The position numbers and the translations under genes were made by a program. A stretch of 64,000 nt of DNA from Achromobacter sp. HZ34. GTDB lineage: Bacteria; Pseudomonadota; Gammaproteobacteria; Burkholderiales; Burkholderiaceae_B. This document shows, in pieces, positions 29,174 through 38,680 of this stretch (position 1 is the stretch's first letter; every line of letters begins with the position of its first letter). The stretch lies in assembly GCF_002209485.1 (NCBI RefSeq), contig NZ_NJIX01000010.1:180294-244293 (forward strand), in the 5' to 3' direction. A model generated the notes under the pieces. The model saw only the letters and a list, made by a program, of their open reading frames with translations, searched no databases and was not told the DNA's origin.

Positions 29174-30211
29174 ATGGATTCCTCCATAGCGCTGATCCTG
29201 TTGCAGGATGGCCTGGTCAATGGCGCCATCTATGCCCTGCTGGGCATGGCGCTGGTGCTGGTGTTCGCGGTCACGCGCGTCATCTTCATTCCGCAGGGCG
29301 AATTCGTGACGTTCGGCGCGCTGACCCTGGCCATGCTGGTGGATGGCAAAGTGCCCGGCACGGTCTATCTGCTGCTTCTGCTGGGCGGCCTGGTGCTGCT
29401 GCAGGAACTGCTGCGCGCCGTGCGCAGCGGCCAGTGGCGCGCCTTGCCGCGCACCCTGCTGGCTTGCGTCGTGCTGCCGGTCGCGCTGTTCTGGCTGACG
29501 CGCCGCCTGGCCAGCCCGGACACCTCATTGTGGGTGGACATGCTGTTGACCCTGCTGCTGATCGTGCCCATGGGCGGCATGATCCATCGGGTCGTCTACC
29601 GTCCGCTGGCCGAGGCCAGCGTGCTGGTGCTGCTGATCACGTCAGTGGCGGTGCACTTCGTGCTGGTCGGACTGGGCCTGGTGTTCTTCGGCGCCGAGGG
29701 CTGGCGCACGCCGTCCTTCATCGATGGCCAGATCGACCTGGGCCTGACGTCCTGGTCGGCGCAGAGCCTGTTCGTCATCGGCACCGCGGCCGTATTGATC
29801 GCGGCGCTCTGGCTGTTCTTCGGCAAGACCCTGTATGGCCGCGCCTTGCGCGCCACCGCCGTGAACCGGCGCGGCGCGCGCCTGGTGGGCATCAGCAGCG
29901 ATATGTCGGGCGGCTTGACGTTCACGCTGGCGGCCCTGCTGGGCGCGGTGTCGGGCATCCTGATCGCGCCGCTTACCACCATCTACTACGACACCGGTTT
30001 CCTCATCGGCCTGAAGGGTTTCGTCGGCGCCATCATCGGCGCGCTGGCCAGCTATCCCTCCGCGGCTGCCGGTGCCATCCTGGTGGGCCTGCTGGAAAGC
30101 TTCTCGTCTTTCTGGGCCAGCGCCTACAAGGAAGTCATCGTGTTCACGCTGATCATTCCGGTGCTGCTGTGGCTGTCCCTGCGCGCGGGTCCCGCGCATG
30201 ACGAAGAGTGA
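29174..30211 (+). CDS. livH: Branched-chain amino-acid type ABC permease LivH
   Basis: LivH-type permease, 345 residues, with eight or more helices. [21 protein letters not shown] and [15 protein letters not shown] are the conserved N-terminal motifs, and [19 protein letters not shown] is the cytoplasmic coupling loop. The ATG at 29174 fits the family; upstream in-frame sequence back to 29093 lies in the hairpin region. A roughly 60-residue loop around [13 protein letters not shown] is longer than in many LivH proteins. It overlaps a possible upstream start of the next gene. Confidence 0.93.
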   Translation: MDSSIALILLQDGLVNGAIYALLGMALVLVFAVTRVIFIPQGEFVTFGALTLAMLVDGKVPGTVYLLLLLGGLVLLQELLRAVRSGQWRALPRTLLACVVLPVALFWLTRRLASPDTSLWVDMLLTLLLIVPMGGMIHRVVYRPLAEASVLVLLITSVAVHFVLVGLGLVFFGAEGWRTPSFIDGQIDLGLTSWSAQSLFVIGTAAVLIAALWLFFGKTLYGRALRATAVNRRGARLVGISSDMSGGLTFTLAALLGAVSGILIAPLTTIYYDTGFLIGLKGFVGAIIGALASYPSAAAGAILVGLLESFSSFWASAYKEVIVFTLIIPVLLWLSLRAGPAHDEE

Positions 30212-30224
30212 GCCGGGCCACGCC

Positions 30225-32099
30225 ATGAAAAACCGTATTCCCCTCATCGCCTTCCTGCTGGTCCTGGCCGTGCTGCCCTTGCTGCCGCCGACCCCCGAAT
30301 TCTGGATCACGCAACTCAACTACATCGGCCTGGCCAGCCTGGTCGTGCTGGGCCTGGTGCTGTTGACCGGCGTGGCCGGCCTGACGTCCTTTGGCCAGGC
30401 TGCCTTCGTCGGCATCGGCGCGTATGCCACCGCCTGGCTGAGCACCGCCATGGGATGGTCGCCCTGGCTGACCCTGCCCGCCGCCCTGGCCGCGACCGCG
30501 CTGATCGCCTACGTCCTGGGCGCGATCACCTTGCGCCTGTCGGGGCACTATCTGCCCTTGGGCACGATCGCCTGGTGCCTGGCCTTGTTCTATCTGTACG
30601 GCAACGTCGATATGCTGGGTCGTTATGACGGCATCGCCGGCGTGCCGGCGCTGGACTTCCTGGGGCTGTCGCTGTCCAGCGGCCGCCATATGTACTACCT
30701 GATCTGGCTGCTGGTGCTGCTGGCCGTGTGGGGCACGCGCAATCTGCTCGATTCGCGGCCGGGGCGCGCGATCCGCGCGCTGCGCAGCGGTGCCGGCATG
30801 GCCGAGTCGATGGGCGTCAACACCAACGCGTACAAGGTGGCGGTGTTCGTCTACGCCGCGCTGCTGGCCTGCGTGTCGGGCTGGTTGTACGCGCACATGC
30901 AGCGCGCCGTCAGTCCCAGCCCCTTCGGCCTGAACTACGGTATCGAATACCTGTTCATGGCGGTGGTGGGCGGTGCGGCGCACGTGTGGGGCGCGGTGCT
31001 GGGCTCGGGCATCATCCTGGTGCTCAAGGACCAGATCCAGAACTGGCTGCCGCGCCTGCTGAACACCACGGGCAATTTCGAGCTGATCGTCTTCGGCGTG
31101 CTGCTGATCCTGATGCTGCAATACGCGCGCGACGGCGTCTGGCCCATCCTGGCAAATGCCTGGGCGCGCCTGGGCCGCGACACTGGGAGACGCCGTCTTG
31201 CGCCGCCGGCCGCGGCGGCGCTGCTGGGCAACCGCGAAAAGGCGGGCGCCGGCGAGCTGGTGCTGGAAGTGGATGCCATCCGCAAGGAGTTCGGCGGCCT
31301 GGTGGCGGTGAACGATATCTCCTTCAAGGTACGCGCCGGTGAAATCGTCGGCCTGATCGGCCCCAATGGCGCCGGCAAGAGCACCACCTTCAACCTGATC
31401 ACCGGTGTGCTGCGGCCTACCAGCGGCAAGGTCGGTTTCATGGGCGAGCGGGTGGACACCTTGTCCGCGCGCGACATCGCCCGGCGCGGTGTTGGCCGCA
31501 GCTTCCAGCATGTGCAACTGCTGGCGGGCATGACGGTGCTGGAAAACGTGGCGCTGGGCGCCCATCTGCGCGTCGCTGGCGGCATCTGGTCGGGCGTGTT
31601 TCGCACCGATCGCGCCAGCGAGGCGCAATTGCTGCACGAAGCCGCGCGGCAACTGCAACGCGTGGGCCTGGGCGATTACCTGTACGAGCAGGCCGGCAAC
31701 CTGGCCCTGGGCCAGCAACGTATCGTGGAAATCGCACGAGCGTTGGCCGGCGATCCTACGTTGCTGCTGCTGGACGAACCGGCCGCCGGGCTGCGCTACA
31801 AGGAAAAGCAGGCGCTGGCCGAGGTGTTGGAACAACTGCGCGCCGAAGGCATGAGCATCCTGCTGGTTGAACACGACATGGACTTTGTCATGCGGCTGAC
31901 CAACCATCTGGTGGTGATGGATTTCGGTACCAAGCTGGCCGAAGGGCCGCCCGCCGAAGTGCGCGCCAATCCGGCGGTGCTGGAAGCCTATCTGGGCGGC
32001 GTGGACGAAGAACTGGACCTGGCCAGCGGCGCGCCTGGTAATACGACACCCGCAGCGGCGACACCCTCAGCGCCCATGACCCACGGAGAGCCATCATGA
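30225..32099 (+). CDS. livMG: Fused LivM permease and LivG ATPase
   Basis: One 624-residue polypeptide joins the second permease and the first ATPase of a Liv transporter. Residues ~1-310 are LivM ([40 protein letters not shown]). Residues ~345-600 are LivG with Walker [10 protein letters not shown], signature [15 protein letters not shown] and Walker [12 protein letters not shown]. The LivG-specific [19 protein letters not shown] is present. I take the ATG at 30225; ATG 30198, overlapping livH, is an alternative. The 3' end makes an ATGA overlap with livF. Confidence 0.93.
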   Translation: MKNRIPLIAFLLVLAVLPLLPPTPEFWITQLNYIGLASLVVLGLVLLTGVAGLTSFGQAAFVGIGAYATAWLSTAMGWSPWLTLPAALAATALIAYVLGAITLRLSGHYLPLGTIAWCLALFYLYGNVDMLGRYDGIAGVPALDFLGLSLSSGRHMYYLIWLLVLLAVWGTRNLLDSRPGRAIRALRSGAGMAESMGVNTNAYKVAVFVYAALLACVSGWLYAHMQRAVSPSPFGLNYGIEYLFMAVVGGAAHVWGAVLGSGIILVLKDQIQNWLPRLLNTTGNFELIVFGVLLILMLQYARDGVWPILANAWARLGRDTGRRRLAPPAAAALLGNREKAGAGELVLEVDAIRKEFGGLVAVNDISFKVRAGEIVGLIGPNGAGKSTTFNLITGVLRPTSGKVGFMGERVDTLSARDIARRGVGRSFQHVQLLAGMTVLENVALGAHLRVAGGIWSGVFRTDRASEAQLLHEAARQLQRVGLGDYLYEQAGNLALGQQRIVEIARALAGDPTLLLLDEPAAGLRYKEKQALAEVLEQLRAEGMSILLVEHDMDFVMRLTNHLVVMDFGTKLAEGPPAEVRANPAVLEAYLGGVDEELDLASGAPGNTTPAAATPSAPMTHGEPS

Positions 32100-32848
32100 A
32101 CGCCGATGAATTGCTGCGCATCGACGGCCTGAGCGCGCGTTACGGCAAGGTGGCCGCGCTGGGCACGACATCGCTTTCGGTGACGGCCGGCAGCATCGTC
32201 ACGGTGATCGGCGCCAACGGCGCCGGTAAATCCACCCTGCTCAACGCCATCATGGGCGCCTTGCCCAGCAGCGGACAGGCCAGCGGGTCGGTGCACTACG
32301 CCGGCGAGGACGTGTCGAGCTGGCCGGTCGAGCGGCGCGTCGGTGCGGGCATGTCGCTGGTGCCGGAAAAGCGTGAGCTCTTCGCCACGATGTCCGTGGA
32401 AGACAATCTGCTGCTGGGCGGTTTTCGCCGCTACCGCGCGCGCGAAGCGGGCTGGCGGGGCACGCTCACCGAAGTCTTCGACCTGTTCCCGCGCCTGTGC
32501 GAACGACGTGCGCAGCAGGCCGGTACCTTGTCCGGCGGGGAACGACAGATGCTGGCGGTGGGGCGGGCCCTGATGGCGCGACCGCGCCTGCTGATGCTGG
32601 ACGAACCCAGCCTGGGCCTGGCGCCCCGCATCGTGCGGGAAATATTCCACATCATTTCGCACTTGCGGCAGAGCGGCGTGGCCATCCTGCTGGTAGAGCA
32701 GAACGCCCGCGCCGCCTTGCAGGTGGCGGATCATGGCTACGTGCTGGAAACCGGAGAGGTGGTGCTGGCCGGTCCCGCGCATGAGTTGGCCGACAACCCC
32801 CGCGTGGTGGAAAGCTACCTGGGCCTGGGCGGGAACAAGGAAAATTAG
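32096..32848 (+). CDS. livF: Branched-chain amino-acid type ABC ATPase LivF
   Basis: The second ATPase of the transporter, 250 residues. Walker A is GANGAGKST; the LivF-type [21 protein letters not shown] segment, signature [16 protein letters not shown] and Walker [12 protein letters not shown] are all seen. It pairs with the LivG domain of the fusion upstream, and its start overlaps that gene's stop. A GntR regulator begins 151 bp downstream, which suggests the transport operon ends here. Confidence 0.95.
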   Translation: MNADELLRIDGLSARYGKVAALGTTSLSVTAGSIVTVIGANGAGKSTLLNAIMGALPSSGQASGSVHYAGEDVSSWPVERRVGAGMSLVPEKRELFATMSVEDNLLLGGFRRYRAREAGWRGTLTEVFDLFPRLCERRAQQAGTLSGGERQMLAVGRALMARPRLLMLDEPSLGLAPRIVREIFHIISHLRQSGVAILLVEQNARAALQVADHGYVLETGEVVLAGPAHELADNPRVVESYLGLGGNKEN

Positions 32849-32999
32849 TCTGCTGGCCGTTTACTGATGAGCATTCGCGGTTAGTATCAAGCCACGGCAG
32901 TACCCGTCTCAGGTTTCACCCCAGGCCCCTGGTTTTGGCCAGGCCGTCCTTTGGGCATGCACCGCCGCCGGGTTCCCGGCGACAAGTCGGAGAATCGCG

Positions 33000-33665
33000 A
33001 TGGAAACCCTCGCATCGGCCCGGGCTGGCGTCAAACGTCCTCCCAATCTGCGTGAAAGCGTCTATCAGATGCTGCGTGAACGGATACAGCAGGGTGAGAT
33101 CGGCCTGGAAGACAGACTGGTCGATCAGGAGATAGCAGGCCGTCTGAACATTTCGCGCATGCCGGTGCGCGAAGCACTGATGCAGCTCAAGAACGAAGGT
33201 GCGTTGGAGAGCACGGCGCGCGGCTTCATGCTGCGGCGCTTTACCCCGCGCCAGATGAACGAGGCTTTCGAGGTGCGGCGGCTGGTCGAACCGCCGGCGG
33301 CGGTCATGGCCTGCAGGCGTGCCGGCGAGGTCGGCGTACAGAATCTGAAGCAGCAGCTGGAGCTGGCGGAGCAGGCCCATGCGGACCAGGACAATGCGGC
33401 ATTCCTGCGGCACAAGGCCGGCTTTCGCACTGCCTGGATGGCCATGGTGCCTAATCAGGCGCTGGTGGACACCATCGAACGGTTCTTGGACCATGTGCTC
33501 ATGGCCCGTCTGCTGACGGTGGCCGACGGCGCCATGCGGGAACAGACCGTGGGATACATGCGCCACATGCACGAAGCCTTCGCGCGCGGCGACGCCGAGG
33601 GCGCGCGCGCCAGCGTACTGGCCCAACTGGATGCCATGGCGGAGCGCTACAACGCCACCCTTTGA
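33000..33665 (+). CDS. GntR-family regulator, FCD (FadR-like) subfamily
   Basis: This 221-residue DNA-binding protein has an N-terminal winged helix (LRESVYQMLRERIQQGEIG ... ISRMPVREALMQLKNEGAL) and an all-helical FCD ligand domain (FEVRRLVEPPAAVMA ... HMHEAFARGDAEGARA). FCD regulators usually sense small organic acids. It is followed 68 bp downstream by a dehalogenase and a catabolic gene set on the same strand and probably controls them. The gap before it (32849-32999) contains several GC dyads but no clear operator. Confidence 0.92.
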   Translation: METLASARAGVKRPPNLRESVYQMLRERIQQGEIGLEDRLVDQEIAGRLNISRMPVREALMQLKNEGALESTARGFMLRRFTPRQMNEAFEVRRLVEPPAAVMACRRAGEVGVQNLKQQLELAEQAHADQDNAAFLRHKAGFRTAWMAMVPNQALVDTIERFLDHVLMARLLTVADGAMREQTVGYMRHMHEAFARGDAEGARASVLAQLDAMAERYNATL

Positions 33666-33733
33666 CGTTTGCCGCGGTCAGTTTCTTGTCGGCCGCCCGG
33701 CCGTATGCTGAGCACTTCCAAGAGGAGACATGC

Positions 33734-34477
33734 ATGGCACAACAGAACGCGAACGAAGCGCTGGCCGGCAGCGCCCCCATCAAGGCGCTGGTTTTCGACA
33801 CCTTCGGTACGGTGGTGAACTGGCGCGACACGGTGATCCACGAACTGCGCAATCTTGGCCGCGCCAAAGGCCTGGACGCCGATTGGGTGGCCATGGCCGA
33901 TGCCTGGCGGGCGGGCTACGCACCGGGCATGGACACGGTGCGTAAAGGCTTGCGGCCCTGGACCAGTGTCGATGTGCTGCATCGCGAACGGCTCGATGTC
34001 CTGCTGAAGGAATTCCAGGTGGAGGGGCTGACGGAGGCGGAAAAAGATCATCTGAACCGCGTCTGGCACCGTCTCGATCCCTGGCCCGACAGCGTGGCGG
34101 GTCTGCGGCGGCTCAAGAGCAAATACATCATCTCCACCTTTTCCAATGGCAGCGTGCCTTGCCTGGTGAATATGGCCAAGCACGGCGGCCTGCCCTGGGA
34201 TTGCGTGTTTTCTTCCGACATCGTGCGTCACTACAAGCCGGACGCCGAGATGTACCTTGGCGTGGCCGAATTCCTGGGCCTGCCGACCTCACAGGTGATG
34301 GTGGTGGCCGCCCACAATAACGACCTGCGCCATGCGCGCGCCAACGGCTTGCGCACGGGGTATATCCATCGTCCGACCGAATATGGCGTGCACCAGTCCA
34401 AGGACTTGCGGGCCGAGGAAGACTGGGACGAGATGGGTGAGGACATCGGCGACTTCGCCACGAAGATGGGAGTTTGA
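33734..34477 (+). CDS. Type II haloacid dehalogenase
   Basis: This 247-residue HAD-superfamily enzyme resembles L-2-haloacid dehalogenases, which replace halogen on 2-haloalkanoic acids by hydroxyl. The nucleophile Asp is in ALVFDTFGTVVNWRDT, then IISTFSNGSVPCLV (Ser/Asn motif), Lys in IVRHYKPDAEMY and the acidic motif VVAAHNNDLRHARANG. The Arg/Thr after the nucleophile fits the type II family. I start at ATG 33734 because AGGAGA precedes it; the frame begins 24 codons earlier without support. Substrates outside true haloacids are possible. Confidence 0.88.
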   Translation: MAQQNANEALAGSAPIKALVFDTFGTVVNWRDTVIHELRNLGRAKGLDADWVAMADAWRAGYAPGMDTVRKGLRPWTSVDVLHRERLDVLLKEFQVEGLTEAEKDHLNRVWHRLDPWPDSVAGLRRLKSKYIISTFSNGSVPCLVNMAKHGGLPWDCVFSSDIVRHYKPDAEMYLGVAEFLGLPTSQVMVVAAHNNDLRHARANGLRTGYIHRPTEYGVHQSKDLRAEEDWDEMGEDIGDFATKMGV

Positions 34478-34787
34478 CCGGCGCGGCTTTCGGGGCGCGC
34501 CAGCGTATGTCCGGGTTTTCCGCTACGCGCACGCAGCGTCTCCCAAAACGGTTTGGAGGGGGCTGCGCTCCCTCTAAACTGCCCCCCAGGGAAGGCGGTG
34601 CCTGGCGTAATTGCGTTGAATTCGCGCGACGATTGGAGTTTCCTCAGCCAACTCATTGCGCTGCACCATCGAAGCGGGGGAAACGCCGCTTTCTCGAAAA
34701 TTCAAAGCCAGGCGCAGGCTGGTGTTTAATCTGTGCGGGTCGGCCGCCAAAGCGCGGCCCGCGTTTTTGCTCTCCGAGAGGTTCGCC
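34478..34787. other. Intergenic region ahead of the class II aldolase gene
   Basis: 310 bp with no credible gene. It contains a GC-poor stretch around 34600-34700 and, just before the aldolase start, a terminator-like hairpin listed separately. Confidence 0.5.
34735..34768 (+). terminator. Terminator-like hairpin 20 nt ahead of the aldolase start
   Basis: GCGGGTCG (34735-34742) pairs with CGGCCCGC (34755-34762) with one G-U pair, then a T-run at 34764-34768. Because the next ORF starts at 34788 on the same strand, it either ends transcription from the dehalogenase gene or acts as a conditional attenuator. Confidence 0.55.
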
Positions 34788-35576
34788 ATGATGAAGCATG
34801 AATTGAAGATTTCCTCGATGCAGGACAAGGTCTCCGAGGCTGAATGGGAAGCCCGGGTCGACCTGGCCGCCTGTTATCGCCTGGTGGCGCACTATGGGAT
34901 GTCGGACATGGTGGCCAACCATATCTCGCTGCGTGTGCCGGGCGAGGACGGTTCCTTCCTGATCAATGCCTACGGCCTGCTGTATGAGGAAATCACCGCC
35001 TCCAGCCTGCTGAAGATCGATCACGACGGCAACATCCTGAGCAAGCCCGATTTCGGCCCGCACCTGTCCTATGGCGTGAACCGTGCCGGCTTCGTCATCC
35101 ATAGCGCCATTCACGAGGCGCGTCCGGAAGTCGATTGCGTGATCCATACGCATAGCTGGCCGGGCATGGCCCTGTCTTCGCTGGACTGTGGCCTGCTGCC
35201 GCTGAACCAGACGTCGATGCGCTTCCTGAAGATCGGTTATCACGATTACGAAGGCGTGGTGCTGGACCTCAGCGAGAAAGAATCGCTGTGCAAGGATCTG
35301 GGCAACAACGAGGCGCTGATTCTGCGCAACCACGGCCTGCTGACCGTGGGCCGCACCATAGGCGAAGCCTTCAACTGGATGCACCGCCTGGAACTGTCCT
35401 GCCGCGCCCAGTTGGCCGCCATGGCCTGCAACGCGCCGCTGCATTACGTCTCCAAGGAAGTGCAGGAAGCCACCTACAAGCAGTACCAGCCGGGCACCCG
35501 CCGGCCCTACGGCCAGATGGAATGGCCGGCCTTGCTGCGCCTGATGGATCGCGTGGATCCTTCCTACCGTACCTGA
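34788..35576 (+). CDS. Class II aldolase/adducin family protein
   Basis: The 262 residues form a class II aldolase/adducin domain, a zinc-dependent fold used by fuculose-phosphate aldolase, ribulose-5-phosphate epimerase and decarboxylases. Metal ligands are visible in VIHTHSWPGMA (His-x-His) and RNHGLLTVGRT, and GMSDMVANHISLRVPG is the N-terminal phosphate/substrate loop. Start ATG 34788 has GAGAGG upstream. The exact reaction is unknown; the neighbours (dehalogenase, Bug receptor, amidohydrolase) suggest breakdown of an organic acid. Confidence 0.88.
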   Translation: MMKHELKISSMQDKVSEAEWEARVDLAACYRLVAHYGMSDMVANHISLRVPGEDGSFLINAYGLLYEEITASSLLKIDHDGNILSKPDFGPHLSYGVNRAGFVIHSAIHEARPEVDCVIHTHSWPGMALSSLDCGLLPLNQTSMRFLKIGYHDYEGVVLDLSEKESLCKDLGNNEALILRNHGLLTVGRTIGEAFNWMHRLELSCRAQLAAMACNAPLHYVSKEVQEATYKQYQPGTRRPYGQMEWPALLRLMDRVDPSYRT

Positions 35577-35676
35577 ACGGCATGGCCCGGCGGGGCAGCC
35601 CTTGGCACGACGCTGCCAAGGGCGGTTCGCATGACGCACGCCAGATGCGTCGACCATAACAAGCATGGAGTTGACA

Positions 35677-36681
35677 ATGAAGCAGCATGCTCGCGTCCGG
35701 CGGACGCTGGCCGGCCTCGTGCCGGCCATCGGTTTCCTTATCGGCGTGGCCGCCATCGCGCCCGCCCACGCCGCCGATAGCTATCCCGACAAGCCGATCC
35801 GCCTGGTAGTGCCGTATCCGCCCGGCGGCAACCTGGACATCACCACGCGCGCCATCAGCACGGCCATGGCGCGGATTCTCAAGCAATCCATCGTCGTCGA
35901 GAACCTGGGCGGCGCGGGCGGCACGATCGGCGCCAGCAATGTGGCGCGGTCGGCGCCGGACGGCTATACCTTGCTGTCCACCACCATCGTGCCCCTGGTG
36001 GTGAATCCGACGCTGGTGCCGGGCACCAAGGTGCGCCTGCAGGATTTCGAGCCGGCGGGCATGCTGGCCGTGGTGCCCTCGGTGCTGGAAGTGCCGGCCC
36101 GCGGCAAAAAGAACATCAAGGATTTCGCCGGTTTCATCGCCTATGCCAAGGCGCATCCGCAAGAGCTGTCCGTCAGCCATTCCGGCAATGGCACGACCAA
36201 TCACATCGCGGCCTTGCTGCTGCAGCGCGACTTTGGCATCAAGCTGACGCTGGTGCCTTATAAGGGCTCGGGCCCGGCCTTGAGCGATCTGTTGGGTGGG
36301 CAGGTGGATGCCATGGTCGATCAGTTGACCAGCTCCTTGCCGCAGATACAAAGCGGCAGCCTGAACGCGCTGGCGGTGACGTCGTCGAAGCGGGTGCCGG
36401 ACCTGCAACAGGTGCCCACGGTGGCCGAGCTGGGCAAGCAGGGCTTCGAGATGGTGACCTATTCCGCCATCGTCGCGCCCAAGGGTACGCCGGTGGCCGT
36501 GCGGCAAAAGCTCAACGACGCGCTGGCCCAGGCCGTGGCGGATCCCGCCGTGCAGCATCAGCTGGCGCTGGCCGGCTCGCAGGTGGTGAAGTCCACGCTG
36601 GACCAGAGCGTGAAGATCATCGCCGCCGAAGAAGCAAAGCTGCAGCCCTTGATCACGTCGGGTGCGTTGAAGCCCGAGTAA
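35677..36681 (+). CDS. Bug/TctC-type tripartite tricarboxylate receptor
   Basis: This 334-residue periplasmic solute receptor of the Bordetella Bug family has a signal peptide to about residue 32 (cleavage after AHA) and then the family opening YPDKPIRLVVPYPPGGNLDI. VPYKGSGPALSDLLGGQVDAM is the second Bug landmark. It would bind a carboxylate for a TctAB carrier. The nearest TctAB genes are 12 kb upstream, so partnership is unproven. ATG 35677 is preceded by GGAG at 35669. It sits within the aldolase-amidohydrolase group. Confidence 0.93.
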   Translation: MKQHARVRRTLAGLVPAIGFLIGVAAIAPAHAADSYPDKPIRLVVPYPPGGNLDITTRAISTAMARILKQSIVVENLGGAGGTIGASNVARSAPDGYTLLSTTIVPLVVNPTLVPGTKVRLQDFEPAGMLAVVPSVLEVPARGKKNIKDFAGFIAYAKAHPQELSVSHSGNGTTNHIAALLLQRDFGIKLTLVPYKGSGPALSDLLGGQVDAMVDQLTSSLPQIQSGSLNALAVTSSKRVPDLQQVPTVAELGKQGFEMVTYSAIVAPKGTPVAVRQKLNDALAQAVADPAVQHQLALAGSQVVKSTLDQSVKIIAAEEAKLQPLITSGALKPE

Positions 36682-36690
36682 CGTTGAAGA

Positions 36691-36709
36691 CCGCGGCCGC
36701 GGGCCGCGG
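36691..36709 (+). promoter_or_regulatory. GC-rich hairpin between receptor and amidohydrolase genes
   Basis: CCGCGGCC (36691-36698) and GGCCGCGG (36702-36709) form an 8-bp perfect stem with a 3-nt loop; no T-run. It may stabilise the upstream receptor mRNA. Confidence 0.4.
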
Positions 36710-36763
36710 CGGCCGCGCCTGCGCGCAGCAACGATTCCAATCTGAAATAAAGCGAGTGAAGAC

Positions 36764-37657
36764 ATGACCCGTGCCTGCCTGCCTCCCCATGCCGAGATCA
36801 CCGCGCCGCGCTTCGTCGCGCCGGCCGGCGCCTGCGACTGCCATGCCCACGTGTTCGGCCCGTACGCGTCCTTTCCGCTGGCGGAAGATCGCAGCTATAC
36901 GCCGCCGGAAAACGGCGCCGAACGATTCATCGCGCACCTGGACCGGCTGGGCCTGACGCGCGGCGTGCTGGTGACCGCCAGTGCCCAGGGCGACGACAAC
37001 GGCAATGTGCTGGCGGCCTTGCGCGCCTATCCGGACCGCTTGCGCGCGGTGGCGGTGGTGCGCGCGGAAATCAGCGACGCGGAACTGGACGCCTTGACCG
37101 CGGCCGGCGTGCGGGGCGCGCGCTTCAATCTGTACAAACACGAAGGCAAGGCGGTTTATCGCAACGGCGTGGGCCTGGCGGATTTCGAGGCGCTGGCGCC
37201 GCGCTTGAAGGCGCGCGGCTGGCATGCGCAGATCTGGGTGCACGCGCCGGACCTGCCTGAACTGTCGCCGGTCCTGTTGAAGCCGGGGATAGACCTGGTG
37301 GTCGATCACATGGGCCGCATGAATACCGCGCGAGGCGTGGAGGATTCCGGCTTCCGCTACCTGTGCGAACTGCTGCGCGCCGGGCGGGCCTGGACCAAGA
37401 TTTCCGGCGCGGACCGCAACACCGCGGGCGGCCCGCCGTATGGGGATATCACGCCCTTTGCCCAGGCGCTGCTGCGGGCCAATCCGCAGCGGGTGGTGTG
37501 GGGCACCGATTGGCCGCACATCAATTACTACGAAAACGCCAACATGCCCGATGACGGCGTCTTGCTGAACCTGCTGGGCGAATGGCTGCCCGACGAAGCG
37601 TTGCGGCGCCAGGTGCTGGTGGGCAACCCGGCGCGCTTGTATGGATTCAATGAGTGA
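36764..37657 (+). CDS. Amidohydrolase-2 family protein (LigI-like)
   Basis: This 297-residue TIM-barrel hydrolase is of the amidohydrolase-2 family. The metal-site HxH is His27/His29 in CDCHAHVFGP, with VDHMGRMNTA and WGTDWPHINYY on later strands; the terminal Asp of WGTDWPH is the catalytic base. The pattern resembles 2-pyrone-4,6-dicarboxylate lactonase (LigI) and related lactonases that open rings of dicarboxylic lactones. It follows the Bug receptor by 82 bp and converges on a LysR gene. Substrate unknown. Confidence 0.88.
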   Translation: MTRACLPPHAEITAPRFVAPAGACDCHAHVFGPYASFPLAEDRSYTPPENGAERFIAHLDRLGLTRGVLVTASAQGDDNGNVLAALRAYPDRLRAVAVVRAEISDAELDALTAAGVRGARFNLYKHEGKAVYRNGVGLADFEALAPRLKARGWHAQIWVHAPDLPELSPVLLKPGIDLVVDHMGRMNTARGVEDSGFRYLCELLRAGRAWTKISGADRNTAGGPPYGDITPFAQALLRANPQRVVWGTDWPHINYYENANMPDDGVLLNLLGEWLPDEALRRQVLVGNPARLYGFNE

Positions 37658-37720
37658 TGTTCGCGCTTGATTTCGGTCGCTGATTTCTTGCGCTGAAATC
37701 CATTCCTTGGTTCTTGGAAC

Positions 37721-38647
37721 TCAGGCCGTCGGTCCATCGTCCTGTTTATGCGTGGTCGCCAGGAACTCGAACAGTTCTCCCGCCGCGGGCCGCATTTGCA
37801 GGCGGTCGCGTGCGCAGAGGTAGAACTGGCGGGCGGCCCACTCATCCTTCAACGCCACTTTGACCAGGCCCAGCAGGCTCAGGTATGTATCCGCGATGGG
37901 CTCGGGCATGATGGCGATGCCCAGGCCTTCGCGCACCATGCGGCAGCGGGCTTCGTAGTTGGCTACCTGGATCTTGACGTTCAGCGGGCCGCTGAGGGTG
38001 GGCCCGGCCAGCTCCATGAACGCTTCGAAAGAGTGCCGCGGGAAATAGCCCAGGAAATCGTACGCGCGCGCTTCGTCCAGATACAGTGCCGTGGGGCTGG
38101 CTCCTCCTGGCCGCGCCAGCGGATGCCCTTGCGGCAACACCAGCACCACGCGATCCGTGCGATAGGGCAGGGAGAAGACCCCTGGCGCCGGCCCGCTGGC
38201 GTGGTAGATGCCCAGGTCGACCTCCTGGTCTGACACCATGCGCGGGATATCGCCGCTATAGGCCTCGACCAGATCGACCCGTGAGCGTGGCACGGCGCAC
38301 TGGAAGTGGGCGATGTCGCTGGGCAGGAATTCGATGATGGCGGAACGGTTGGCGGCCAGGCGAATCTTGGGAATCCCGTCCGGCGAGAATTCCTCGCACA
38401 TGTCTTCCAGGGTACGTACGCTCTGCAGGATGGCGCGGGCCTTGTGATACAGCGCGGCCCCGGCAGGCGTGGGCTCGACGCCGCGGTTATGGCGCACCAG
38501 CAGCGCCGTGCCCACCTGGCGTTCGAGTTCCGCGATGCGCTTGCTGGCAGCCGATGTCACCAGGTTCTCGCGCTCGCCCGCCTTGGACAGGCTGCGTTCC
38601 TCGATGGCGGCGACCAGCATCTGCAGGGCGGATAGATCGATTTTCAT
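37721..38647 (-). CDS. LysR-family transcriptional regulator
   Basis: LysR regulator of 308 residues. The winged helix is at 1-65 (LQMLVAAIEERSLSKAGERE ... SAASKRIAELERQVGTALLVR), followed by the ligand-binding domain. It converges on the amidohydrolase gene and lies 33 bp downstream of an AraC regulator on the same strand, so the two may be co-transcribed. Which block it controls cannot be told. Confidence 0.92.
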   Translation of the reverse strand: MKIDLSALQMLVAAIEERSLSKAGERENLVTSAASKRIAELERQVGTALLVRHNRGVEPTPAGAALYHKARAILQSVRTLEDMCEEFSPDGIPKIRLAANRSAIIEFLPSDIAHFQCAVPRSRVDLVEAYSGDIPRMVSDQEVDLGIYHASGPAPGVFSLPYRTDRVVLVLPQGHPLARPGGASPTALYLDEARAYDFLGYFPRHSFEAFMELAGPTLSGPLNVKIQVANYEARCRMVREGLGIAIMPEPIADTYLSLLGLVKVALKDEWAARQFYLCARDRLQMRPAAGELFEFLATTHKQDDGPTA

Positions 38648-38680
38648 GATGCCTTGATGAGAAGGGCAAATACAAAGGGT

